DNA of 64,000 bases. Origin: Flavobacterium lacustre (GTDB lineage: Bacteria; Bacteroidota; Bacteroidia; Flavobacteriales; Flavobacteriaceae). Every line of letters starts with the position of its first letter. Within the stretch, counting starts at the first letter, position 1. Position numbers and translations under genes: made by a program. Where the stretch lies: assembly GCF_027474525.2 (NCBI RefSeq), contig NZ_CP114882.2, positions 1,922,001-1,986,000 on the forward strand. The letters run 5' to 3'. Positions 34,392-43,278 of this stretch are shown here, one piece after another. A model generated the notes under the pieces. That model saw only the letters and a program-made list of their open reading frames with translations. It ran no database searches and was not told the origin of the DNA.

Positions 34392-34793
34392 TTTTTGTGT
34401 AAGGTAGTCTATTAAAAACCGTTAGGAGGATAAAGCTGTTTTACTTCCTGTTTTAGCTACGGTAAGTCCTAATAACCTAAAAATTTACGTACACAGGGGT
34501 AAAATTTTACATCATTGACCTAAAAATTTACGTACACGAGGGTAAAAGTTTACGTCAGCGACTTAAAATTTTAGGGGCCAAGGGGTAAAATTTTAGGTTG
34601 TTAGCCTAAAAATTTAAGTACATAAGGGTAAAAGTTTAGGTTGCCAGCCTAAAAGTTTACGTACACAGTGGTAAAAATTTACGGCGGCAGCTTAAAATTT
34701 TACGTGTCCAGTGGTAAAAGTTTAGGTTGGTTGACCTAAAAGTTTACGTATAAAGGGGTAAATTTTTCATATAAATACGTATTTATTGTTGGT
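34392..34793. other. Intergenic region dominated by palindrome array B
   Basis: This 402-base gap lies between two minus-strand genes. Positions 34392-34477 show no feature I can name; 34478-34768 is the array; the last 25 bases are AT-rich. No open reading frame or RNA gene is supported. Confidence 0.8.
34478..34768. repeat. Array of 14 palindromic boxes at alternating 22/21 bp spacing (array B)
   Basis: Cores of the form TAAAA-N-TTTA (TAAAAATTTA, TAAAATTTTA or TAAAAGTTTA) begin at 34478, 34500, 34521, 34543, 34564, 34586, 34607, 34629, 34650, 34672, 34693, 34715 and 34737, with a degenerate one at 34759. The steps are 22, 21, 22, 21, 22, 21, 22, 21, 22, 21, 22, 22 and 22. The two bases before each core alternate strictly between CC (or CT) and GG, so the true unit is a 43-bp pair. 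Spacers vary ('CGTACACAGGGG'-like after odd boxes, 'GGTTGCCAGCC'-like after even boxes). The geometry equals array A at 5492-5692, but the core sequence differs. Confidence 0.88.
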
Positions 34794-35432
34794 TTAGTCT
34801 TTGATTAGGTATTTTTTGTACCAGTCAATCGCAAGGTCTGAAACTTCTAATAATTTACCGGCTTCTTCAAATAAATGTGTGGCACCCGGAATTATTTTCA
34901 TCTCCTTTATGCTTTCTAATTCGTCAAAAGCCAGTTTGTTCATGCCAATCACAGGAATGTCAAGACCACCTACAATGAGTAAGGTGGGAGCGGTTACCAA
35001 GGGTAATTCGGTTATGGCTAAATCTGGACGTCCGCCACGGGAAACGACTGCTTTTATGGTTTTTCCAAAAAAAGCGGCTGCCTTCAATGCAGATGCCGCG
35101 CCGGTACTGGCTCCAAAATAGCCTAAGGGTAAATTTTTGGTGTCTTTGTATTGCAGGAGCCATTCGGTGGTTTCTATCAATCGGTTGGATAACAAATCAA
35201 TATTGAATCGGTTTTCATAAATCTGATCTTCTTCCTCTGTCAAAAGGTCAAAAAGCAAAGTTCCGATGTTCTGTTTTTGTATCTCAGCAGCAACCATTCG
35301 GTTACGGGAGCTGAGTCGGCTGCTGCCACTTCCGTGAGAAAAAACCACAATCCCAATGGCTTTTTCGGGGAGAATCAAATCTCCTTTTAAGGTTGCTGAA
35401 GATAGAGGAATGTCAATTTCTAATTTTTTCAT
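34794..35432 (-). CDS. Dienelactone hydrolase-like alpha/beta hydrolase
   Basis: A 212-residue soluble hydrolase-fold protein starting at the ATG at 35432; a longer frame from 35492 would run into the upstream gene. 'FSHGSGSSR' (about 31-39) forms the oxyanion region, 'GASTG' contains the nucleophile Ser109, and 'GGLDIPV' and 'ATHLFEE' carry the acid and His. The substrate is unknown. It lies 37 bases after a phosphoribosyltransferase gene on the same strand; the two activities occur fused in some actinobacterial proteins. Confidence 0.85.
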   Translation of the reverse strand: MKKLEIDIPLSSATLKGDLILPEKAIGIVVFSHGSGSSRLSSRNRMVAAEIQKQNIGTLLFDLLTEEEDQIYENRFNIDLLSNRLIETTEWLLQYKDTKNLPLGYFGASTGAASALKAAAFFGKTIKAVVSRGGRPDLAITELPLVTAPTLLIVGGLDIPVIGMNKLAFDELESIKEMKIIPGATHLFEEAGKLLEVSDLAIDWYKKYLIKD

Positions 35433-35469
35433 GATTTCAAATTTTAAATAATTGGTATACCAAAATTCT

Positions 35470-36105
35470 TTATTGAATAGCGCTCGGAACACCCAGCATC
35501 CGGATTACTTCCTCGTCTTCCACTTGATCAAATTGCTCGTAAAAGCCACCCACACCTCTAAAATATTTGGCTGCTATCAGATACACAAACTCATCTGCAT
35601 TGCGCTGAAAAACCGGTACCACATCAGCTGGTAATACGGGAACGGCAACGATTATTTTTGCGGGTTCTTTCTTTCTCAGCATCGAAATACTGGCCAGCAG
35701 TGTATTTCCTGTGGCGATTCCATCATCAACGACAATTACGTTTTTCCCGCGGATGTCTATCGGTTCGCGATTGCCCATATAGAGTTCATATTTTTCCTTT
35801 AATAGTTTGCGAAGCCGAATCACTTCATCCTCAATGTATCTTTGGGGAACTTCGGGATGCTCTTTGAGGGTCATTGAGTTCATGGAAACCGCTCCAATGG
35901 CATATTCTTTATTATTAGGGTGTCCAATTTTTTTAGAAAGTACGATATCCATTGGGAGGTGCAGTCGTTTTGCAATTTCATACCCAACCGGCACTCCGCC
36001 TCTGGGAACGGCAAGAATTATGGTATTGCTGTTTTGGTATTTTTTTAATCGTTCCGATAGCAATATTCCGGCTTCTTTTCTGTCATTTAATAACTCATTA
36101 TACAT
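35470..36105 (-). CDS. Phosphoribosyltransferase family protein
   Basis: A 211-residue type I phosphoribosyltransferase-fold protein. The PRPP-binding loop 'VIVVDDGIATGNT' is at 123-135, and 'LAVPRGGVPVGYEIA' (31-45) is the characteristic N-terminal loop. The base substrate is not evident, and this subgroup is not purine or pyrimidine salvage in any clear way. It precedes the dienelactone hydrolase-like gene and is probably co-transcribed with it. Confidence 0.85.
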   Translation of the reverse strand: MYNELLNDRKEAGILLSERLKKYQNSNTIILAVPRGGVPVGYEIAKRLHLPMDIVLSKKIGHPNNKEYAIGAVSMNSMTLKEHPEVPQRYIEDEVIRLRKLLKEKYELYMGNREPIDIRGKNVIVVDDGIATGNTLLASISMLRKKEPAKIIVAVPVLPADVVPVFQRNADEFVYLIAAKYFRGVGGFYEQFDQVEDEEVIRMLGVPSAIQ

Positions 36106-36433
36106 ACTGCTAAATTTAAATGGTTAGACATTAATTTTAAATGTAAATTTACTGATTTTCAATAGTATAGGTATTTAAATAATGCATTTTTTGTTTATTT
36201 TAACGTAGTTGCTTTGGACGATAAAAAAGCGGGTATTCTTGTAAGCCCCTGCTATGATTGAACTGTTGAGTGATTTATTGGTTCATTTGTGTAAAAAAGA
36301 AATGTTATTTAGACTTTTTTTATTTAAAACGTAATTTTTTTTCACATAAAATTAACTTGTAACTAATTGATTGTAAGTATTTTGTGTTGTTTATTTTCAT
36401 AATTTTAATCCTTAATTTAATAAGAATCATATC
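36106..36433. other. Divergent intergenic region
   Basis: These 328 AT-rich bases separate the minus-strand phosphoribosyltransferase and plus-strand CotH genes. They must hold both promoters, but I find no clean TAnnTTTG box and no repeat or RNA gene. Confidence 0.5.
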
Positions 36434-38476
36434 ATGGAAAAATTGTACATTTCTCACCCGCTTACAATTTACAGAATCATTTTGTTGATTGTATTAATTA
36501 CTTCCTACACCCTCAGAGCACAAACTTTTACGGACAGTAATTTGCCCATTGTTCTTATTACTACAGATAAGGACCCGAACACGAATTTGCCACTTGAAAT
36601 TCTGGATGATCCAAAAATTTTGGCCAACATGAAAATTATCAAGAGACCAGATGGAAGCAGAAATTATCTTACTGATGAAAATACTGCCGAATTCCTGAAC
36701 TACAACGGTAGGATAGGAATTGAGATTAGAGGATCTACTTCGCAAACCTTACCCAAAAAACCATATGGTTTAACTACTCTGAAAGCGGATAACACGTCAA
36801 ATAATAACGTGAGCATCTTAGGGATGCCCGTTGAAAACGATTGGATTCTAAATTCGATAGCCTTTGATCCGTCACTTATCAGGGATTATATTTCTTATAA
36901 CATGTCGAGACAAATGGGGAATTATGCCACAAAAACCGAGTATTGTGAAGTCCTGTTAAACGGAGAATATAAAGGATTGTACATTCTTCAAGAAAAAATA
37001 AAATCGAATGAAAACCGGGTGAATGTGATAAAAATAGCAGCAACAGACACCGCAGTTCCCAATCTTACCGGAGGCTATATCACAAAAGCCGATAAAACCA
37101 CCGGTGGAGACCCTATTGCATGGACTATGGAAGAAACAAATTTTATTCATGAACTGCCAAAACCGGAAAACGTAACCTCGGAACAAAACACCTATATTAA
37201 AGACGAGTTCTATAAATTAGCTGATAATGTATACAACAACAGTTTGCTAGATGGTTATACGAGTGTAATTGATGTTCCTTCGTTTGTCGATTTTATGCTG
37301 GTGAATGAGTTAAGTTCAAATGCCGATGTGTACCAATCCAGTACCTTTTTTCACAAAGACAGAAATGGAAAACTGAGAGCAGGTCCTGTTTGGGATTTTA
37401 ATCAAACTTTTGGCAGCACATTTACAAACAGTAGTGATGTAGATGAATGGCAATTTAGCAATGGCAACAGGGTAGGACCGGAATTTTGGTTTGCCTTGTT
37501 TGATAACGGTACTTTTACCTGTTATTTGTCTAAAAGGTGGCATGAGGTAACAGCACCCAACCAGCCTATGAATCTAACCGTTTTGACAAATCTGATTGAC
37601 ACGACTTTAAATTATATTAGTGAAGCCATTCCGCGGGAGAATCAAAAATGGGGTACTTTAACGGATCACGTCAGTGAAGTAAGTGCTATAAAAACCTTTA
37701 TTTCAAACCGAATTACTTGGATAAATAATAATATTGGTCCTTATGCCAATTGTTCCAATGTATGGACACCGCCATTAGTGATTACCAAAATAAATTACAA
37801 TCCGGTAACATCAACCGCTTTCCCAGTTAGTAACGACCTTGAGTTTATTGAAATTCAAAATATAAGTACCCGATCAGTAAATCTTTCCGGAGTTTATTTC
37901 AGAGAATTGGGATTGACTTATCAGTTTGCTTATAATGCTACCATCGAAGGGAACGGGCGTATTTTTTTGGCAAGTAATTCGACTGCTTTCCAAAACAAAT
38001 ATGGTTTTGCACCCTTTGGTCAATTTACCAGAAACTTATCTAATAAGTCTCAGAAAATGGTTTTGGCGGATGCCTATGGAAACATTATTGATGCGGTCGA
38101 ATATTTTGATACCGATCCGTGGCCTGCAGCCGCTGATGGTAACGGAAGTTATCTGGAATTAATCAGCACAACACTCGACAATAATTTAGCCTCCAGTTGG
38201 GTAGCTACATCAAGTGATACCTTGTCAGCTAAATCGTTCTTGGCCTTGTCGTCACTTTCTATTTATCCCAATCCGGTTACAAACGCTTTGACCATTGAAA
38301 GTAGCGAACTACTTAATGGGTTCAAATTATTTAATGTTTATGGGGCGCTAATTTATGAGTCTAAAGAAAAATCAGAAACAATACATGCCGATTTGCGCGT
38401 TCTCAGCAGCGGAATTTATTTTGTTACGGTCTATAATGATAAAGGATTTACCACCCGAAAAATAATTAAAGAGTAG
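36434..38476 (+). CDS. CotH-family protein with lamin-tail and T9SS sorting domains
   Basis: A 680-residue secreted protein. After a signal peptide (to about residue 29, 'TLRA'), a CotH kinase-like domain covers about 60-430; 'LRAGPVWDFNQTFG' is its metal/ATP-site motif. A lamin-tail domain (about 455-560, 'FIEIQNISTRSVNLSG') follows, then a type A T9SS sorting domain (about 610-680) with 'SIYPNPVTNALTIES' and the ending 'TTRKIIKE'. It is therefore predicted to cross the outer membrane by T9SS and be attached or released at the surface. CotH proteins elsewhere phosphorylate surface proteins; whether this one does is unknown. Confidence 0.9.
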   Translation: MEKLYISHPLTIYRIILLIVLITSYTLRAQTFTDSNLPIVLITTDKDPNTNLPLEILDDPKILANMKIIKRPDGSRNYLTDENTAEFLNYNGRIGIEIRGSTSQTLPKKPYGLTTLKADNTSNNNVSILGMPVENDWILNSIAFDPSLIRDYISYNMSRQMGNYATKTEYCEVLLNGEYKGLYILQEKIKSNENRVNVIKIAATDTAVPNLTGGYITKADKTTGGDPIAWTMEETNFIHELPKPENVTSEQNTYIKDEFYKLADNVYNNSLLDGYTSVIDVPSFVDFMLVNELSSNADVYQSSTFFHKDRNGKLRAGPVWDFNQTFGSTFTNSSDVDEWQFSNGNRVGPEFWFALFDNGTFTCYLSKRWHEVTAPNQPMNLTVLTNLIDTTLNYISEAIPRENQKWGTLTDHVSEVSAIKTFISNRITWINNNIGPYANCSNVWTPPLVITKINYNPVTSTAFPVSNDLEFIEIQNISTRSVNLSGVYFRELGLTYQFAYNATIEGNGRIFLASNSTAFQNKYGFAPFGQFTRNLSNKSQKMVLADAYGNIIDAVEYFDTDPWPAAADGNGSYLELISTTLDNNLASSWVATSSDTLSAKSFLALSSLSIYPNPVTNALTIESSELLNGFKLFNVYGALIYESKEKSETIHADLRVLSSGIYFVTVYNDKGFTTRKIIKE

Positions 38477-38580
38477 GTTTAATAGCTTTATTGTTTTATT
38501 CCATTTTCAGATTTAAAAATTTTAAAAGGCAAATGGTAGCGTATTTTGCAAAAAACTTTGCGAACTTTGCGGCAAAATAA

Positions 38581-39024
38581 ATGAATATGAAAATCAACTT
38601 AAAAAACGGAATCGACAAGCTCCTTTTCGGAATGAAACAAAGTGATGTTACCGCTATTTACGGAAAACCGGACCGAAATTATAAAGACGAAGATGACAAT
38701 GTGATTTTTGCTTACAATGCGCTCAAAATGCGTTTGACTTTCTATCAGGAAGAAGCACTGAAATTAGGTTATATTGTAGCTTCCAGTCCGGCAATAGAAT
38801 TATTCGGGAATAAAGTGATTGGTAAAAAAATCAGTGAAATCAAAAAAGAGTTGGCCGCCAAAGGAATTACTAAATTCACTCAAGAAGAATTTGATACTTT
38901 CGAAAACTATTTCAATGAAGACAATTGGATTATCCTGCAAACGGAATTTGATGAGGTGGTAAAATTTGAAATAGGTGCTATTATCAATCAAAAAGACGAA
39001 TTCGACTGGAAATTTGGAAAATAA
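38581..39024 (+). CDS. Hypothetical protein, BamE-like opening
   Basis: A 147-residue acidic, soluble protein with no signal peptide. I do not recognise its family. Residues about 12-32 ('DKLLFGMKQSDVTAIYGKPD') resemble the 'GMTKEEVIALLGKPD' pattern of BamE/SmpA-fold proteins, and a second similar half ('NKVIGKKISEIKKELAAKG', about 77-95) suggests a duplicated fold. Such proteins can be immunity or adaptor proteins, but nothing nearby supports a toxin system. A bidirectional terminator follows. Confidence 0.6.
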   Translation: MNMKINLKNGIDKLLFGMKQSDVTAIYGKPDRNYKDEDDNVIFAYNALKMRLTFYQEEALKLGYIVASSPAIELFGNKVIGKKISEIKKELAAKGITKFTQEEFDTFENYFNEDNWIILQTEFDEVVKFEIGAIINQKDEFDWKFGK

Positions 39025-39064
39025 TCTTCAGTTCTAATCTAAATTTGATATAAAAGTATTCCAT

Positions 39065-39105
39065 AAAAAAAAACCGACAAACTTTAAAAGCTTGTCGGTT
39101 TTTTT
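39065..39105. terminator. Bidirectional terminator
   Basis: CCGACAA (39074-39080) pairs with TTGTCGG (39092-39098), with flanking A- and T-runs, between convergent genes. Confidence 0.88.
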
Positions 39106-39123
39106 ATGAAAGTATTTTGTTCT

Positions 39124-40368
39124 TTATTGTTTTGGAGTCGGTGCTTTTTCGATAATTTCCATTTCAAAAATAAGTGTTGCATTTGGCGGTATTACACCAC
39201 CAGCGCCTCTTTCGCCGTAGGCCAAATTAGAAGGAATAAACACTATGGCTTTGTCTCCTAAATTCATCAGGTTCAACCCTTCTAAAAATCCTGGAATCAT
39301 ACCGTCTTTTTTTCCTGCTTGAAACGGGAAAGCTTGGTAACCGCCTTGTGCGGCTCTATTGGCATCAAATTTTCCGTAGTTTTTATTTACGTCTTCATAA
39401 TTGCTGTCAAATAAGTTTCCGTCTTCAAAGTAGCCTGCGTAATTAAAGTAAAAAGTCGAACCGTCAACAGGTTTTCCTCCAGTTCCTTTTTGTGTAATTT
39501 GGTAAACTAATCCGGAAGGAGTTGTGGTTGCAGTAGCTTTTGTCGCTTTAAAGTAAGCGGCTTTGGCGGCAACTACAGGTCCATATTGTTGCAAATATAC
39601 TTTTTTGCTTTCCTCTTGAAGTGCTAATTGTTTGGCTTTATTTTCAGCATCAATCACTGCTTGTTTTTTAGCATCTTCGGCTTTGTTGGCATAATAATCA
39701 GAGAATACTTTTGGCGCATTAAATGCTTTGGCCAGAGTCCCTTTTCGTGTAATAGTTACTTTCGTAATAATATCGTCCTGAGCAATACTGTTTACAACTT
39801 CCATCCCTTTGATAACATGACCAAAAATAGTGTGTTTTCCGTTCAACCAAGGAGTCTCTTTATGGGTGATAAAAAATTGGCTTCCGTTAGTAGCTGGACC
39901 GGAATTAGCCATAGAAAGGATTCCTCCTTTGTCGTGTTTCAAATCGGTGAATTCATCTTTAAAAGCAAAACCGGGACCTCCGGAACCATTCCCTGAAGGA
40001 TCTCCACCTTGAATCATGAAATCTTTGATGACTCTGTGAAATTTCAAACCGTCATAAAAAGGTTTTCCTTTTAACTTTTCATTGGTAACATAAACGTTTG
40101 TTCCTTCTGCCAAAGCAATAAAGTTAGCTACGGTTACGGGTGTTTTTTTATATTCTAATGCAACAATAATATCTCCTTTTGAAGTGGCAATAGTTGCAAA
40201 AATTCCTTCAACAGCAACAGCAGGTGCTTTCACAATTGGTTTTGCAACTGGCTTTACGGTTGATTTTATGGCTGTAGTTGGTTTTTTGGCTGGAACTGTT
40301 TTTTTGATTGTCTGTGCTTGCATATTCAGCATTCCAAAAAACAATAAAAAGAGAAGTTTAAATTTCAT
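39124..40368 (-). CDS. Secreted dual-domain peptidyl-prolyl isomerase (cyclophilin-FKBP)
   Basis: A 414-residue exported protein with two different proline-isomerase folds. A signal peptide ends at 'NMQAQ' (residue 19), followed by a Lys/Pro/Ala-rich linker (20-54), a cyclophilin domain (about 56-215, '[15 protein letters not shown]' and 'GSQFFITH'), a helical linker, and an FKBP domain (about 290-410, '[12 protein letters not shown]' and '[12 protein letters not shown]'). It is a paralogue of the next minus-strand protein upstream, but has a signal-peptidase I site in place of a lipobox. It is the last gene of the nrnA-gldI run. Confidence 0.93.
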   Translation of the reverse strand: MKFKLLFLLFFGMLNMQAQTIKKTVPAKKPTTAIKSTVKPVAKPIVKAPAVAVEGIFATIATSKGDIIVALEYKKTPVTVANFIALAEGTNVYVTNEKLKGKPFYDGLKFHRVIKDFMIQGGDPSGNGSGGPGFAFKDEFTDLKHDKGGILSMANSGPATNGSQFFITHKETPWLNGKHTIFGHVIKGMEVVNSIAQDDIITKVTITRKGTLAKAFNAPKVFSDYYANKAEDAKKQAVIDAENKAKQLALQEESKKVYLQQYGPVVAAKAAYFKATKATATTTPSGLVYQITQKGTGGKPVDGSTFYFNYAGYFEDGNLFDSNYEDVNKNYGKFDANRAAQGGYQAFPFQAGKKDGMIPGFLEGLNLMNLGDKAIVFIPSNLAYGERGAGGVIPPNATLIFEMEIIEKAPTPKQ

Positions 40369-40421
40369 TTTGTTTTTAATTTAGGACTTTTTTTTAATAG
40401 ATAATCGTTGTTTGTATTTGG

Positions 40422-41546
40422 TTATTGTGGCATGGCTTCCAATAATTCTATTTCAAAGATAATATCAGCATTTGGCGGAATTACTCCACCGGCTCCAGCT
40501 TCTCCATATCCCAATTTTGATGGGATAAAAATCACTGCTTTGTCACCAAAGGATAATTTTTCTAATCCTTCTATGAAACCAGGAATCATGCCATCTTTTC
40601 TTCCGGCTTGAAACGGAATGGGCTGATATCCTTTTTGAGCAGCTCTGTTTGCGTCATAAGTTCCAAAAGTTTGGGCCACACTTTCGATGCTACTGTCAAA
40701 TAATTCTCCGTTTTCAAGAAAACCGGCATAATGAATGTAAACAGTTGCTCCCACAGCCGGTTTTTTACCACTGCTTTTTTTGGTAATTACATATTGTAAA
40801 CCTGTTTTGGTCTTAGTGGCTTTTGCTTTTAAACCAGAAAGATAAGCTACTTTTTCGTCGCGAACCGCTTTGTATTTTGCGTCGAATATTCTTTTGTTTT
40901 CAGCATCAACTGCTAACTTTTTCTTTTGGTTTTCAGATTCTACTGTAAAATAATCACGGAATGTTTTTACGGCGTCAAACTTTTTTGCAGCGTCACCATT
41001 ACGGATAATCGTAATTTTAACCATGTAATCGTCTTGCACAATTTTGTTTACGACTTCCATTCCTTTTTCTACCACATGACCAAAAATAGTGTGTTTTCCG
41101 TCAAGCCATGGCGTTTCAAGATGCGTGATGAAAAACTGGCTGCTGTTGGTTGTAGGACCGTTATTGGCCATAGCCAAAACGCCGCCTTTATCAAAATGCA
41201 AATCAGAGAATTCATCTTTAAATTTATAACCCGTATCACCGGAACCTGTTCCAAGTGGATCGCCACCTTGTATCATGAAGTCAGCAATAACCCTGTGAAA
41301 TTTCAAACCATCATAAAAAGGTCTGTTTTTTAGATTTGGATTGGTCACAAATTCATTTTTTCCTTCGGCCAAAGTCACAAAGTTAGCGACAGTAATCGGT
41401 GCTCTTTCATAGTCTAATTGTACGATTATGTTCCCTTTGTTGGTTTCAATATCGGCATATAAACCGTCAGGAAGGTTGCTGTGTTCGTCTTTACAAGAAT
41501 AAAAGGAAGCAATTACCAGAAATACGAATAGGATTCTTTTTTTCAT
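40422..41546 (-). CDS. Lipoprotein dual-domain peptidyl-prolyl isomerase (cyclophilin-FKBP)
   Basis: A 374-residue predicted lipoprotein (lipobox 'SFYSC', Cys18) with a cyclophilin domain (about 30-185, '[15 protein letters not shown]', 'SQFFITH') and an FKBP domain (about 255-370, 'VYIHYAGFLENG', 'GVIPPNADIIFE'). Such cyclophilin-FKBP fusions are known as dual-family immunophilins and have been described in Flavobacterium. It lies 15 bases after gldI and 53 bases before a second fusion protein, so the three isomerases are probably made together for folding exported proteins. Confidence 0.93.
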   Translation of the reverse strand: MKKRILFVFLVIASFYSCKDEHSNLPDGLYADIETNKGNIIVQLDYERAPITVANFVTLAEGKNEFVTNPNLKNRPFYDGLKFHRVIADFMIQGGDPLGTGSGDTGYKFKDEFSDLHFDKGGVLAMANNGPTTNSSQFFITHLETPWLDGKHTIFGHVVEKGMEVVNKIVQDDYMVKITIIRNGDAAKKFDAVKTFRDYFTVESENQKKKLAVDAENKRIFDAKYKAVRDEKVAYLSGLKAKATKTKTGLQYVITKKSSGKKPAVGATVYIHYAGFLENGELFDSSIESVAQTFGTYDANRAAQKGYQPIPFQAGRKDGMIPGFIEGLEKLSFGDKAVIFIPSKLGYGEAGAGGVIPPNADIIFEIELLEAMPQ

Positions 41547-41561
41547 TTTTAAATTTATTTT

Positions 41562-42200
41562 TTAATTGGTTAAAGTGTCTTTGGACTTGATTTGGGCTAT
41601 TGGTTCTTTAGTTACAACTCCCGATTTTGCTTCGGTTTGTTTTTTATATTCATCTTCCGACATGAAATCACGAAGTGTTACCGTGCAGAATAAAGGTTGG
41701 TTTGTACCAATTTTTTTATTGTCACCATGGTATCCGTAACCCATTTGAGACGTAAAAAAGAAGTTTATTTTTTCTTTTTTGTGCATTAATTTGATTCCGT
41801 CACGCAATCCCATCATGATGTTTTGTTTGTCAACATAATAAATTTGCGGTTTTAATTCCAGTTGTGAATAGATAACAGTGCCTTTTAAGTTTTTGATTTC
41901 ATAGTCAAAAAAAGCAACATCTCCTTTTTTTGGAGTGATTGTATCTAATGTATTGATAATTTCATAAGAGTACCAATATCCTTTTGCAGAAGCAATGAAT
42001 TTAGCTTTTGGATTTTTCTTGATGACAACCTGAATCTGATCTTCTTCGCTGGCGATTAATTTCTTGTTTCGCTCTGCTGATTTTTTCATAAACGTTCCAG
42101 AAGCCTGTGAAATAGGTCTGCGCGCTTCCTGATGCTGCTTGCAACTGGTAAAGCATATTGCAAAAACGAACAGAAGGGCAAATAAAGGGTTGTTTTTCAT
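41562..42200 (-). CDS. gldI: Gliding-associated peptidyl-prolyl isomerase lipoprotein GldI
   Basis: GldI is a lipoprotein needed for gliding in Flavobacterium johnsoniae and related to FKBP-type isomerases; it probably folds components of the gliding/T9SS machine in the periplasm. This 212-residue protein has lipobox 'CFTSC' (Cys20) and an FKBP-like domain (about 75-185) with 'SQMGYGYHGDNKKIG'. The gene lies 4 bases after nrnA and before two dual-domain isomerase genes. The assignment rests on length, lipobox, domain and gene order. Confidence 0.9.
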   Translation of the reverse strand: MKNNPLFALLFVFAICFTSCKQHQEARRPISQASGTFMKKSAERNKKLIASEEDQIQVVIKKNPKAKFIASAKGYWYSYEIINTLDTITPKKGDVAFFDYEIKNLKGTVIYSQLELKPQIYYVDKQNIMMGLRDGIKLMHKKEKINFFFTSQMGYGYHGDNKKIGTNQPLFCTVTLRDFMSEDEYKKQTEAKSGVVTKEPIAQIKSKDTLTN

Positions 42201-42204
42201 TAGA

Positions 42205-43209
42205 TTAAATGCTTAGGTTTTTTACTAAATCTTCAAATTTTTGTGTGGTTTCATCCATTGATGATTCTGATTTTCCACCTGCGGCATTGATGTGTCCTCC
42301 ACCATTAAAATGGTCTCTTGCAAATTGATTGACATCAAAATCACCTTGGGAACGGAACGAAATCTTGATGATTTTTTCGTCTTTATTTTCGATAAAAATA
42401 GCGGTAAAAATAATTCCTTTGATGCTCAAGCCATAATTTACAATGCCTTCTGTATCTCCTTTTACGTGATCAAAAGAATCTAATTCGTCTTGGGTAAGCG
42501 TAGTGTAAGCGGTTTTATGCTCGGTCAGGACTTTCATGTTTTGAAGTGCTCTTCCCAATAATTGTAAACGTCCAAAAGAACTGTTATCAAAAAGTAAGTT
42601 TGGAATCACGGTGTTTTTTACGCCCAAATCTATTAATTCAGCAATAATTCGATGCGTAGTTCCAGTAGTTTTTGGAAAACGAAATGAACCCGAGTCGGTT
42701 AGAATTCCGGTGTAAATACAAGTTCCTATTGTTTCGTCGATAACTTCTTTTTTGCCTAAAAATACTATGAAATTATAAAGCATTTCACAAGTAGAACCAA
42801 ATGAAGTATCGGAGTATGTATAAGCGGCATAATCATGTGGAAATTGATGGTGGTCAATCATGATAAACGGCGCTTTAAGTCGGGATAAAACTTCTTCCAT
42901 TACGCCTACACGGTGTAATGCATTAAAATCTAATGTGAAGATAATCTCCGCTTCTTCCAGAATTTTGGTGCAGTTTCCTTTGTCTTTCTCAAAAATTTTA
43001 ACTTTTCCTGCTCCTGGCATCCAGTCTAAAAAATCAGGAAATTCATTTGGAGCTATAACGGTTGGATAATGGTTGTTTTTTAGTAAAAAATGATATAATC
43101 CTAAGGTTGAACCCATAGCATCACCATCGGGACCTCGGTGTGGAATTATGGCAATTTTTTTTGGCGTTGATAATAACAACTGTATCGCTTGAATGTCTTG
43201 TATTTTCAT
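42205..43209 (-). CDS. nrnA: DHH-family oligoribonuclease/pAp phosphatase NrnA-like
   Basis: A 334-residue cytoplasmic phosphoesterase that degrades short RNA and removes phosphate from pAp. Manganese-binding motifs are complete: H24, D28 and D30 ('HRGPDGD'), 'LDFNALHR' near 93-100, the DHH triad at 119-121, and a C-terminal DHHA1 domain with 'GGGHINAAGG'. It is the first gene of the minus-strand run nrnA-gldI-PPIase-PPIase, with 4 bases before gldI. Confidence 0.92.
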   Translation of the reverse strand: MKIQDIQAIQLLLSTPKKIAIIPHRGPDGDAMGSTLGLYHFLLKNNHYPTVIAPNEFPDFLDWMPGAGKVKIFEKDKGNCTKILEEAEIIFTLDFNALHRVGVMEEVLSRLKAPFIMIDHHQFPHDYAAYTYSDTSFGSTCEMLYNFIVFLGKKEVIDETIGTCIYTGILTDSGSFRFPKTTGTTHRIIAELIDLGVKNTVIPNLLFDNSSFGRLQLLGRALQNMKVLTEHKTAYTTLTQDELDSFDHVKGDTEGIVNYGLSIKGIIFTAIFIENKDEKIIKISFRSQGDFDVNQFARDHFNGGGHINAAGGKSESSMDETTQKFEDLVKNLSI

Positions 43210-43278
43210 AGTTTGCGAAATTACATTTTTTTAATGTAAAGTTGAAATCATTTAAAGAATTAACATGTTTTTAAACTC

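Noticed and set aside
5492-34768. Arrays A and B as CRISPR arrays
   Set aside because: The repeated part is only 10 bp, spacers are 11-12 bp and partly conserved, and there are no cas genes or leader.
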